DNA from: Cepaea nemoralis
Taxonomy: Eukaryota > Mollusca > Gastropoda > Stylommatophora > Helicidae
Assembly (NCBI GenBank): GCA_014155875.1
Contig: JACEFZ010026865.1
Span: 574,501 to 638,500, forward strand
Length of the DNA stretch: 64,000 nucleotides
Reading direction: 5' to 3'
Within the stretch, counting starts at the first letter, position 1. The number at the start of each line of letters is the position of its first letter. Positions 33,722 to 44,091 of the stretch are shown in pieces. Position numbers and translations under genes: made by a program. The notes beneath the pieces are model-generated. The model worked only from the letters and a program-made list of their open reading frames with translations. It was not told where the DNA came from and did no database searches.

Positions 33722-34195
33722 CCATTGGCACCTTTCCGTCTTGACAGACGATAGTTTGGTACATTGTGCTTCAAAAAGGCATAATAACTACGACCCATGG
33801 CGGTGGCGAGTGTGGCTGATCATTTTCTCCTTTGTCTTTATTCCATTTCTGATAGTTGCCCTCCATGCAACACGTTCAGTGGTGACGCGCTCCCAATGTG
33901 CATTATCAATGCCTGTATCAATCATGTCCTGCTTACACACATCTTTGTATCGTAGTAGAGGCCGACCCTGAGATCTCCTACCCGTCTGTAATTCACCAAA
34001 GAAGATGTCCTTTGGTATTCTACCATCATCCATCCTCCTAACATGTCCTATCCATCTAAGTCTACGAAGACTGAGCATGGAATACACCGTCACACAACCT
34101 GATCTTTCCAATACTTCAGTATTTGTGATTTTGTCTTGCCACTTAATACCAAGTATTCTTCGCAGACACCGCATATGAAAGCTTTCATATGTAAT
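33722..34195 (-). pseudogene. LINE-B 3' part in inverted orientation
   Basis: The reverse strand reads FHMRCLRRILGIKWQDKITN, then RLRWIGHVRRMDDGRIP and RSQGRPLLRYKD, nearly identical to 33010-33360. An internal deletion fuses KEKM to ISHTRHRHG, removing most of the zinc finger. The 3' UTR (tcgtctgtcaagacgg in reverse) is kept. At its 5' end catatgaaag is followed by ctttcatatg. Confidence 0.85.
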
Positions 34196-34214
34196 ACATG
34201 TAATGTCATACTTT

Positions 34215-34400
34215 AAAACTGTCATTATGTCTTATCTTTAACATTTATTATAATCATGCTGTCTTATCTTGGCAGTTGTTACTGTCATCATGTCCTACCT
34301 GAGCATTATTTCTGTCATGATGTCCAATTGTCACTGTCACAATGTCCTTCCTGCAAAATGATTACTGTTATCTTATCTTAAACCTTTATAGTCAACTGTT
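34215..34400. repeat. Remainder of the degenerate ~40-bp array
   Basis: It repeats gtcttatcttggcagttgtt, actgtcatcatgtcctacct and variants. Confidence 0.6.
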
Positions 34401-34404
34401 GCTT

Positions 34405-34770
34405 TAAACAGCTGATGGCTGTGGAAATGGGGTTTCTGAGGAAAATGCAAAGAATACCATGGACAGTCAGAAAAACCAATGAGCAAGTCCTTCAAGGAAC
34501 AAATGAAGATCGTAAACTGATTAGAGTCATTAGACATAGACAGTCACAATTTTTTAGCATGTTATGAGAAGAATTGACTTGGAGAACTTGGTGACGACTG
34601 GCAAGATTGAAGGAAAGAGACCAAGGGGACGACTGAGAAGTAAATACCTGGATGGCTTGGCCACACAGCATGGTCGAGACAGGAACACGGTGCTGATCCA
34701 TGACTCTGGTGATCAAGTGAGATGGCAGAACATGACCGACCGTGCTTACCGGCATGGCACATGATGGGTG
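34405..34770 (+). mobile_element. LINE-A2 3' end, 5'-truncated and frameshifted
   Basis: It reads LMAVEMGFLRKMQRIPWTVR and NEQVLQGTNEDRKLIRVIR, then after a one-base deletion near 34560 continues NLVTTGKIEGKRPRGR in another frame. It ends catgatgggtggatgg. It is the same family as 54240-54951. Confidence 0.85.
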
Positions 34771-34844
34771 GATGGTTGCTTTAATTGCTAACATGTTAAT
34801 GTACCTGGCCTGATGTGTAATTGGTGCAGTGGATGAAGGATAGT

Positions 34845-34945
34845 TAGTTAGTTGCATATCCGTTACAGGAAGTAGCAGTCAACATCAGAATTTTTTGGCT
34901 GTTCAGGTTTCTGGGCAAGTTTACTTTCATTAGTTTGAAGGATAA
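34845..34945 (-). mobile_element. SINE-1 3' part, reverse
   Basis: It has agttagttagttgcatatcc, gttacaggaagtagcagtca and ctgggcaagtttactttcat. Confidence 0.7.
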
Positions 34946-34973
34946 TTATACATAATTGTGTTTGAACCCTCAG

Positions 34974-35155
34974 GTTGTGGAGGACTGTTCCATGGTCAGC
35001 AAGGCAGTTTCAGCTCTCCCAACTACCCCTCCAGCTATCCTCACAACACTCAATGTACATGGGACATTAATGTTCAAGCCAACTACGTCGTCTCCTTGCA
35101 CTTTAACCCTCCGTTTGATCTGGAAGCCAGGGATTGTACCAAAGATTATGTTGAG
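34974..35155 (+). CDS. Exon 6: first half of CUB-d
   Basis: Acceptor tttgaaccctcag before GTTGTGG, donor gtattt after GTTGAG; 182 bp, phase 1 to phase 0. It is the most canonical CUB half in the window: CGGLFHGQQGSFSSPNYP, then YPHNTQCTWDINVQANYVV, then FDLEARDCTKDYVE. The Glu of F-D-L-E and the Asp of C-T-K-D-Y are the first two ligands of calcium-binding CUB domains, and exon 7 supplies the third, so CUB-d is predicted to bind calcium. A SINE-1 fragment on the opposite strand ends about 30 bases before the acceptor. Confidence 0.93.
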
Positions 35156-35237
35156 GTATTTATAGATGTAAATCAACATATTACCTGTCTGCACAATTCT
35201 GTACTGGAGTAGGTTCAGTTCATAAGTAAACTTTGAT

Positions 35238-35405
35238 TTGTCTCCTCCTCCTCCTCCTCCTCCTCCTCCTCCTTATTGTGCTGTGCTAATGCTGTTGCTA
35301 CTCCCCCACCTCTTCCTACACCTCCTTCATCTTCTCTTCTTCTTTGTCTCCTTCTTCTACTGCTGCTGCTCCTCCATCTTCTTCTTTTCTTCCTCTTCCA
35401 ATTGT
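35238..35405. repeat. (CTC)n and pyrimidine-rich tract
   Basis: Pure ctc repeats at 35238-35272, then imperfect ctt/ctg-rich sequence, shortly after the exon 6 donor. Confidence 0.9.
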
Positions 35406-35582
35406 CACGTTCTTCTTCTCCATTTCCTTGTCCCCATTTTTCAGTGGAATGTGGGCCCTCAGCTATCTCACTCCAATCCTTCCTATCCATCTGTCTTTTG
35501 TCCTCTCATCTTTCCCATATTTCTCATCTGTGTGTCTAACTCTCATCTCTGTATGTATTGTTATACCCTTGTATATCTCTTT

Positions 35583-35860
35583 TAGCTGCAAGGAAAAGAT
35601 TGAACTTATTTAAGGAAATCAGAACATTAACAGGCAAATTCAAACCATCATTACATGTAATAAATGATAAGCATGGCAATACTTTAACAGAAAACAAAGA
35701 TGCACTAGAAAGATGGAAGGAGTACTGTGGAGAAATATACAAAGACATGAGAAACAACCCAGATAATTTACATAGAAGCGAAGAGAAAGACCAGAACCGT
35801 TATGAAAGGAAGTACTTGGCTAATGTGGCTCCACTGCAGCTGCTAACACCATCAATATAT
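35583..35860 (+). mobile_element. LINE-A-type central fragment
   Basis: The frame LNLFKEIRTLTGKFKPSLHV and LERWKEYCGEIYKDM is the linker between endonuclease and RT in RTE-like elements (F-x-x-I-x-x-L-T-G-K-F, then R-W-x-E-Y-C). It is truncated on both sides. Confidence 0.75.
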
Positions 35861-35904
35861 CTGTGTCATTTACCACATGTTCTAATCTTGTACCCTGTTC
35901 AAAC

Positions 35905-36310
35905 GTTGAGGTGAGGTGGGTCCAGAACTGACATCACAGCACTCAGGACATTCCCACAAGTGCTCCGTCCTCATCTTCAACAGCCAACAAAGTGTCCCAA
36001 CACTGATGATACCAGTTGTTGTCTGGTTATGTGTCCGTGTGATCTTTCCTTGGAGTACTGAGTGTCGGCCAGATCCTCAGGTCACTCCCTGCCACACTAT
36101 TCTCTCCAGGTTATAATGATTCATCTGTTTTTCCACACTACACACATGATCCCTAAGGGCCCTGACCATATCTGCTATGTCATGCACCAAAAATGCCACC
36201 CAGCGGTGCAGACCCAGCCAGTCTGTCCTCTTCCTTGTTTCCCACATCACCAGCATGTCCTGGGGAAAAGATCCAACAGATGCTCCCTATCTTTGAGTGT
36301 TTAACTGAAG
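35905..36310 (-). mobile_element. LINE-R 3' end, 5'-truncated
   Basis: It has the tail gtgggtccagaactgacatc, caacagccaacaaagtgtcc and the RNase H end region ccctaagggccctgaccat, tttcccacatcaccagcatg, as at 4500-4920 and 10980-11290. 36311-36735 beyond shows nothing recognised. Confidence 0.75.
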
Positions 36311-36739
36311 CCTACCAATCTGTTCAGACATGAAGTCTTTCCATATGGGACACTTTTCTCAGCAGAAGGTGAGCTGAAAACTGGGAAGAATACTGTGTTT
36401 ACAAAGAGTTCAGAACAATTCATAAACAGCATGAGCTACGTTGCTTGTGTGTGACCTGGGCCCACCAGGGAAGCCAAGACTAGACACACTGTAACCTAAC
36501 ATGCAGGTCACAAGAGGCAGCTAAGGAGGGTTGGCATGATACTGACTACCTCATCCTGTAGAACATTGTGTGTGGGAAGTCCAAGCCATCAAGGACACAT
36601 CTACCAGGAGTGTGGCGTGTGTTGGTTGAGGGATGCCAGGAAGAAGAGATGAGCTACATGAGCATCAGTGTCATGTTGTGTACCAGACTGCATGAGACTG
36701 GATATATAACAGAAATATGTTAAGTCAGTCAGTAACAGA

Positions 36740-37005
36740 CCCTGGTACACCTGGAGCTGGTAGCAGACATATGGTGCTAACTCCATATTTGTATGTCAGT
36801 TGGCACTCGATGGGTGGTGCATGTAGTATCACACCAGCCATTGTTTTACTGACCTGGACATTTCGTGGCAGCCATGTTAGCCTGGGTCGATTTGGGGGCC
36901 CAGGTCAGTTGCCTTGAGGAGGGGTTTGAACACATGACCATCTGACCAGCAGGCAGTGTGCTAGCTTCTGCCCCATACAGCAGCTTTCAGCCACCCATTG
37001 TAGCT
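36740..37005 (-). mobile_element. SINE-2 copy, near full length, reverse
   Basis: The + strand shows tatggtgctaactccatatt (tail), cactcgatgggtggtgc, ctgacctggacatttcgtgg, ggcccaggtcagttgcc, ggggtttgaacacatgacca (reverse of the B box) and tgacc...cagtgtgctagc. It is a good single-copy reference for the arrays at 22828, 47776 and 58890. Confidence 0.7.
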
Positions 37006-37159
37006 AATTTCAGTGGCAAATATAACTAATCTGGTCTGATATTTAATAAGTATACTGGATGAAGGATAAATATAAATAATTCTTCTGCTGCTCCTCCTCC
37101 CCCTCCTTCATTCCTCATTTTGACATGTGCATTACACCTCAGAGATCAGTGTGTCCATC

Positions 37160-37285
37160 TTAGGCATGCTTTAGTGTGAGACTGATTTCCTCTATACAGA
37201 TTCCATGCAGTGTAATGAGCTATATCTATTCATGGGTTGTATAAGGATGATTTCATCTGTACAGATACCATGCAATGTAATGTGA
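37160..37285. repeat. ~75-bp direct duplication
   Basis: gatttcctctatacagattc, catgcagtgtaatgagc reappears as gatttcatctgtacagatac, catgcaatgtaatgtg. Confidence 0.7.
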
Positions 37286-37485
37286 TAGCACAAAGAAATA
37301 GAGTAAGAGGGAGAGAAAGAGGGAAGGAGAGAAAGAAGATAGATTGAGGTGATGAAAAGGTATAAAGGATAAAGAATGGATAAAGATTGTCTTTCCGGTG
37401 TAGAGGCAACTAATTATATTTGTTCTGTCTCCTGAGTTCACTAGTATACAGGTATACAGGTCATAGGTACAACACACTGACGCAA

Positions 37486-39220
37486 GTACAGGCACATCAC
37501 AAAAAAATAAGCTAACACTGAATCAAGTATATTTGCTTCTCAAAAGAAATTGCAAGAGCATCGTGTGAAACAATTCCAATCAGTATGAGAGAAATACTAT
37601 CAGGTAACTAACATCAATACAATACAATCAAATAAATGTCAGCACTAGAGAAACACAATTAAACCAGTATTGCCAGACAATAGAAGCAGTACAATCGGAA
37701 GAATCTAACAAGAAAGTACACTCAAACTACCACTAAGATGATTTCCCGCACCTCTTGCTTACCCAGGTAATCTATCATATGACAACCTGAAAAACACACA
37801 AAAAAGACACCCTTGACTATCATAGCTATGTGAGCATCATCATCGGGTATTATCGACCTCATCATCATCCTCGCCGTCTTCAGCGACGTGTATTTACATC
37901 GGGTCAGTGATATTCCATCACAGCCTGGGTGGTCATCCACCATCAAACCGTGTTCCCCGATGCCAACATCAACCCATGTATCACAAAGGCAGAGACAAAC
38001 TCACCTCTGTCACATACATTGCTCACAGCACAGCATAACCACACACCCCCCCCCCCATGTATCACACAGGCAGAGACAAACTCACCTCTGTCACATACAA
38101 TGCTCACAGCACAGCATAACCCCCCCCCCCCCCCCCATGTATCACACAGGCAGAGACAAACTCACCTCTGTCACATACAATGCTCACAGCACAGCATAAC
38201 CACCCCCATACATAGGCATGGGAAGTAAAGCACATAAACACTGCACCATGCGTGATAATTATGTGATATCAAGACAACACATACATAGAGACAGATTGTC
38301 TTCTCGCAGCGGACAAACACCTGGACATTGACAGTGGGACAGACATAAACAACAACTTCTGGTTGCTTGTTCACACTGGCTAGACAGATCACACGCACTG
38401 ACAATTGGACACCACATTTTAACAGCTACGTCATGTAACTCAACCAACACAACATTTCTGTCTCCAAGGCCGACAGCACAATACATCAGCGACGTGGACC
38501 AACACCTTTGATGACATACACCCACGCCATTATTACCACAAACCAACGTTGATGACATAAATTCATTTCACGATTAACAACATCCTAATCATGATAATTG
38601 ATCAACATGTATCTTCATTCATCCCTTCAATTTAGTTTATCATCTTTATTAGCTAACCCTCTTCAATAGTTCTTGAAGTATGGATGCACATATCCTTTTC
38701 TTTACCCAAAATATTCTTAAAACCCGTCTGTAACGTTTATATCCAAAGGCATTTATGCCCTCTCCAGCTCATTTAGTGAGTACTCAAGCCTCCAGTTGTA
38801 TCTAACTACCACTGCTTATCTCCCATCTCCCAACGCATCTTCTAGTATTAAATCTACAAGCCAGTTAACCCTTTTCCTGAACTTTTTATGTAGATCCGAA
38901 CTCTTGCCTTTAACTTGCGGGGCCAACCCATCTTTTGCCCTAAGCACTAGACTGCAGAACACGACCTCTTCTCCCCCCTTGTTTAATGAACAATAGGCTC
39001 ACATTCCTTCCTTTGTAGGCTCAGCTGACCTGGCTCCTGGTCGCCGATTCTCACTCGTCCTCATTGTCTGGGCTGACATAGTGACTGATTTTAGTACAAG
39101 CACGCCTGTTGTGTTTACATGTCTACAGGGAATAAATTGGGGACTTTTGAGGCCACTAATACCATTCGCAAATAATCACACATAGTATGGTTTCAGCACT
39201 CATCTTTCTAATTCATAATT
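37486..39220. other. Unassigned stretch with a poly-C-linked 75-bp repeat
   Basis: At 37976-38205 a 75-bp unit (catgtatcacacaggcagag, acaaactcacctctgtcaca, atgctcacagcacagcataa) occurs three times, joined by runs of 9-15 c. Around 38800-39000 the reverse strand is open for about 55 codons without a recognised motif. No gene is supported. Confidence 0.55.
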
Positions 39221-39224
39221 AGTC

Positions 39225-39500
39225 ACTGCGAGTTTTGGTTGATTAGTTGTGTGTTCTTTACAGAACGTCACAGTCAACCCCGCTATCGGCCAATTGTTTG
39301 CAATTTCTTGGCGGGTTTATGTATAGTAGATTGCCAGTGCTCCCTAGGTTAGACTTCTATTATTGTTAGTTAGTTTGCTAATTAGTTAGTTAGTTAGTTA
39401 CGGGTCCTTTACAGGACGTCGCGGTCGATCCTAGTATTTGCCGACTGCTTATGATTTCTTGGTAAGTTTACCTATAGTAGTTAGCTATAGCTATCCAAAC
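39225..39500 (-). mobile_element. Two SINE-1 3' parts in tandem, reverse
   Basis: 39225-39345 and 39375-39500 both show tttacaga/ggacgtc, cagtcaacccc or cggtcgatccta, and atttcttgg...gtttatgtatagtag. The second has a clean gttagttagttagtta tail. Confidence 0.7.
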
Positions 39501-39919
39501 TAACCTACACATCTAATAACTGATCCGTTTTCTACCTTGGCCACTTGACAGTTCCAGACAAAGGCTACGCTAGTTCTGGCCTCATGTGACCTGAAATCCT
39601 TACTTCATTAACAACGAAAGGTAACCTAGAGTTTATTAGGTCACGTATAGGCCTCAGTCCTCAACCTTTTACTTGTAACTCTTTACCGGGCAGATGTTTG
39701 TCCATTTTTTTAGCTCTGAATGGGCAAGTTGTTTTTTTTTCAGTTTCGGTAAAATTTCGGGTTACGTTAGTAAAAACGTCACATATAAGGTGTTAGTCAA
39801 CAGATTTTAGTAAAATAAATGGCAAAATGAAGGGAAAAGCATGCAGATTATTTTACTCACATGAATGTCACCGGTAATCCACACATGAACACTAATATTT
39901 ACAAAATACAACATCATAA

Positions 39920-40497
39920 GGGAAGAAATACAAACTAGAATCAACTCTGGAAATAAGATATACTATGCACTACAACATCTACTACAATCAAAGGCGCTAT
40001 CTCGTAACACCAAAATCACAATATACAAAACACTGATCAGACCAGTTGTGCTGTATGGCTCTGAAACCTGGAGTACAACGAAAGGAGACGAAGCCTTGTT
40101 ACAAACCTTTGAGAACAAAATTTTAAGACGCATCTTTGGACCCATTAGGATACACAAAGTGGAGAGTAGAAAAGAAGAAGTAACAAAGACATTTATGATC
40201 TGTTTAAGTCCCCGCTAATCACTGGTATCATGAAGGCTAATAGACTACAATGGCTGGGGCATATAGAAAGAATGGAAGATAATAGGGAAACAAAACTCGC
40301 TTACACTCAGGAAATAAATGACCGCAGACCCCAAGGTAGACCAAGAAAGTGGTGGAGAGATAATACATATACAGACCTACAAGCACTTGGAATCAACAAC
40401 TGGCAAGAGAAGGTCCACCAGAGAGACGAATGGAGACGGACTGTATCTGCAGCAAAGAACCTCAATGGCTCGGAACGCTGAAGAAGAAGAAGAACAT
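39920..40497 (+). mobile_element. LINE-C 3' part, 5'-truncated, GAA tail
   Basis: It reads REEIQTRINSGNKIYYALQH, then KTLIRPVVLYGSETWSTTKG and ENKILRRIFGPI, and after a frameshift near 40200 MKANRLQWLGHIERMED and RRPQGRPRKWW. It ends in gaagaagaagaagaac. This is an RTE-like C-terminal half. Confidence 0.85.
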
Positions 40498-40765
40498 ATT
40501 GTTTGTGACTGTCAGTCATTTATACGTCAATTTACAAACGTATTTTCAGAATCAGAATCACTTTCTGTAAAGTCCGACTCACGACTGCTAACATTGATCA
40601 CTGATATCTAGCCAATTATTAGTCAACTTCCTACCCTTCAATGTCACTTAAATTGAACCCAGCGAAATCTCGGCTATCACTTGAAGAATCGTCAAAATCC
40701 ATTTTGAAATACAAAGCATAAAAACCCCCAAAACTATTTTAAAAACCAGTTCAAATTTAAAGAAC

Positions 40766-41095
40766 ATGCTTGCAATGTATGCAAATGGCGGCCATGTTGT
40801 CAAGCTATCGGTGAAACCGAAAGTAGACAATCGGGAGTCTCGCAAAGCCGCAAGATTGCATTTTTACAATGCTAGTAGTAGCTCGGATGCTTTGGGATGG
40901 TTTGCCCGTTCTGGGGTAAGGACGCTTTCGGACGATTTGCCTGGGAAAGGGTTAAACATATCCCGGTTGATGCTCTCAGGCAAGTTTTGGCGGTTTGTGG
41001 AAAATAATTCACCAGACTGCCATAGTAATGAGCTCTATCTATCCATGGGTTGGTATACTTTTCCTAACAGTTTTGCAAGAGCCATGGCCTTATGA
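40766..41095 (+). other. Open frame of 109 codons, unknown
   Basis: It starts MLAMYANGGHVVKLSVKPKV, has a Ser-rich NASSSSDALGWFARSG segment and KGLNISRLMLSGKF. I recognise no family, membrane segment or repeat. It lies in the intron between exons 6 and 7 of the CUB gene and could be a chance frame, a TE relic or an unrelated small exon. Confidence 0.2.
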
Positions 41096-41430
41096 CATAC
41101 TCTGTACAGTTTCCAACTGCTGTAGGACTTTTAACCTGCACATGAGACCTCCTGTTTATTGTCCTTATGTGAGAAGGCTAGGTATCTGCTCTCACTAGGG
41201 CAGAGATCAGGGGGACATATGATGTCATTAGTTACCATTGGTTCTTGGAAACATTCCCTATGTAGGGACCTAACCCAGTTCCTTCAGAGCCCAAGGCAGG
41301 CACTAACCTCTCAGTCATGCATTGCCCACTAAGGGAGTTTCAGCCTTTACATAGAAATAACACTCCTTTTCTTACTTGCAGACAACTTTTAAATCCATTC
41401 CATAAATTTCCCTTCTTGATTGCATTGCAG

Positions 41431-41590
41431 GTTTTTGATGCACTCACCAACGGAACGCTAATCAGCCTGGGTCGCTGGTGTCACAACATAGAACCTCCAG
41501 ACCTGAGGTCATCTTCCACCAGATTAGTTGTTGTCTTCCAGTCCGACGCAACAACAAATGGGAATGGATTTTCTGCCAGTTGGGATGTTG
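41431..41590 (+). CDS. Exon 7: second half of CUB-d
   Basis: Acceptor ttgattgcattgcag before GTTTTTG, donor gtaagc after GATGTTG; 160 bp, phase 0 to phase 1. It continues KDYVE-VFDALTNGTLISLG, has Cys4 as GRWCHN instead of the usual G-x-F-C-G, and ends VVVFQSDATTNGNGFSASWD. The S-D-A-T-T-N-G block keeps the third calcium ligand. NGT is a possible N-glycosylation site. Exons 6 and 7 together give a complete CUB of about 114 residues. Confidence 0.9.
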
Positions 41591-41639
41591 GTAAGCTGAT
41601 ATTTTTTATTTCAATTATCCAGTGAAGTATTCTTAATCA

Positions 41640-42970
41640 TTGTGAAGTTGCATCTCCATATTGAAGGTGGGCTGCAGTGAATCTCCAGCACCATCTGTCC
41701 TGTGTCTTCATGGTGCATTCAGACAGACCTCTTCCAGTCTATCTTCTGATGTTGCTCACCCACTTGTTGTCTGCCTCCTGCGTTCTTCCCTTCATCTGTT
41801 TTCTCCAGCACATCATTTCATCAGGTTTGCTTTCCTTAGTCTTTTGACTGTTCCCAATGTAGGTACAAGGCAGCAGGTTTGTGTATCACTTCATCTGGTC
41901 CTTACCCATTGATTTGTCCAACATGAGAGACCCATCCAATGGCTGCACTACCGTCAGCATAACTCTTGGGATTATTGGAACATGCAAGTACTGCTAAAGG
42001 TGGATGTGTTGTTTGTCCATCAAGAATGATGATGACCATTCATTTCATCCAGTGGGGTTGAAGGTGTCGAGCCGTGGGTTCTAAGATGGCTGATAAGGCC
42101 TATTTTGGCTCGAAATGTTCTTTGACAATGTGGGCAAAGAATGCTTGACGTCTCTGGAGGAGGATTTCCTGCAGTGATTTTTCTGTCCTGCCTTTTCTTC
42201 ACAGCTCTTGCAGTCCTGGTTGCCTCACATATGACTGCACCTTTGTGCAATGATGCACGCCACGAATTTCGGTCTCTGGCTGCAGCCTCCCAGGTGTCAT
42301 GATGAATTCCAAAAGCATTCAGTGAAATTTTCAGAGTGTCTTTAAAATGTTTCCTCTGGCCACCTTGGGAGCGTTTACCACAACGCAGTTCGCTGTAGAA
42401 AATTCGTTTAGGGAGCCTGTGATCTGGCATGCGAGTCAAGTGACCAGCCCAGCGAATCTGATTCTTCATCAGTAGAGTGTGGATACTGGGCATGGATGCT
42501 CTTTCTAGGACTTCAGTGTCTGGAATCTTATTTTGCCATTTAATCTTCAGGAGCTTCCTTATGCAGACTGTGTGGAAGTGGTTTAATTTCCTAGCGTGTC
42601 GCTGATAAACAGTCCAGGTTTCACAAGCATATAGCAGTGTGGATAATACAACTGCTTTGTAGACTTTTAGCTTTGTTTGCAGGCTTATTCCAGTTCTGTC
42701 CCATAAATTCTTGTACAGTCTGCCAAAGGCTGCACTGGCCTTGGAAATTCTTGCATTCACTTCGTCATCGATTGTGGCAGCTTATGACACGGTGCTGCCA
42801 AGATAGGTGAATTTGTCCACAACACTTAGTCTATGATCATTCACTTTGATATTCGGCACAGTGTGATTATTCCCTGGAGCTGGCTGGTACATAACTACAG
42901 TCTTCTCCAAGTTGATATTGAGCCCAAAGTTGGCACAGGCATGTGAAAAAGCTGAAACATTATGTTGCAT
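41640..42970 (-). pseudogene. LINE-B2: RT thumb to C2H2 finger plus 3' UTR, 5'-truncated
   Basis: The reverse strand gives FGLNINLEKTVVMYQPAPG and DKFTYLGSTVS, then after one disrupted codon region NARISKASAAFGRLYKNLWD, LLYACETWTVYQRHARKL, IRWAGHLTRMPDHRLPKRIF and CGKRSQGGQRKHFKD. It ends with the finger CPHCQRTFRAKIGLISHLRT. From about 42020 down to 41640 follows the 3' UTR, including the unit amplified at 7610-8155. A stop near 42783 and loss of the catalytic part make it inactive. Confidence 0.87.
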
Positions 42971-43061
42971 GTCCGCCTCTGTGCCAGCCTCTAAAGGTGG
43001 ATAGATAGTAGAGGAGCAACATCTTTTAACAAGGAACTGGATCTCTTTATGTAGCCAAGGG

Positions 43062-43100
<39 letters not shown>

Positions 43101-43280
43101 GCCAACTCAAGTAGGCATTTATACAGCTATACAGATTTTGATCCTTGATATTCTGGATGAGTTGTATCAATGGTATTCCTTCATGCCACCATCTCAGATC
43201 ATCCAACATGATTTCTGTTGGACTGTCTCTGCCTCTTCTACAGCCAGTCATCATCATGCTCTCTACAGTTCTCATTACAT
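43062..43280 (-). mobile_element. LINE-A 3' end with (GAT)n tail
   Basis: The reverse strand reads MLDDLRWWHEGIPLIQLIQN and LYSCINAYLSWH, matching the LINE-A C-terminus, followed by 12-13 gat repeats (43062-43100). Confidence 0.85.
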
Positions 43281-43584
43281 TACACAGAACACCATTTGTC
43301 TCTTTTCTGTATAAAGAAAATTATGTCCATAGCAGGATGCGGGTATGTGAAGTGTTAGAACCATCACAATGTATAGGCCTCAGTATGCTGTGGATAGGTG
43401 GCCAGTCTCTCCTCACCATAGTGAATGCTGAGAGCTAACATACAAGCCCTTGTCCAACCGCCTTCATGGCATTGCCAGCATAATGTCCAAGCCATTACAC
43501 AACGCACTCAGTTCTTTCTTATAGTTGTATGTAATGTTCTATTTTCATTAGCCTCTTCCAGTCAGTTGTTGTTAGTTACTCTGG

Positions 43585-44091
43585 CACTCCAAGGTATTGT
43601 GTTGGTGTTGCCTGGAGGATGTTTGGAATGGCCTAGGATAAAATTCTGTGTGCCCTATAACATGCAACACACAATATACATATGATTGTTGGTGTTGCCT
43701 GGAGGATGTTTGGAATGGCCTAGGATAAAATTCTGTGTGCCCTATAACATGCAACACACAATATACATATGATTGTTGGTGTTGTCTGTGGGATGTTTGG
43801 AATGGCTGAGGATGAGATTCTGTGTGTCCTATAACATGCAACACACAATATACATATGATTGTTGGTGTTGTCTGTGGGATGTTTGGAATGGCCTAGGAT
43901 GAAATTCTGTGTGTCCTAGAGCAGTCACTACACAATATACATATGATTGTTGGTGTTGTCTGTGGGATGTTTGGAATGGCTGAGGATGAGATTCTGTGTG
44001 TCCTATAACATGCAACACACAATATACATATGATTGTTGGTGTTGTCTGTGGGATGTTTGGAATGGCTGAGGATGAAATTCTGTGTGCCCT
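43585..44091. repeat. ~85-bp minisatellite, left block
   Basis: The unit combines gttggtgttgtctgtgggat, gtttggaatggctgagg, atgaaattctgtgtgtccta and taacatgcaacacacaatat. About six copies, continued at 46581-46990. Confidence 0.93.
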
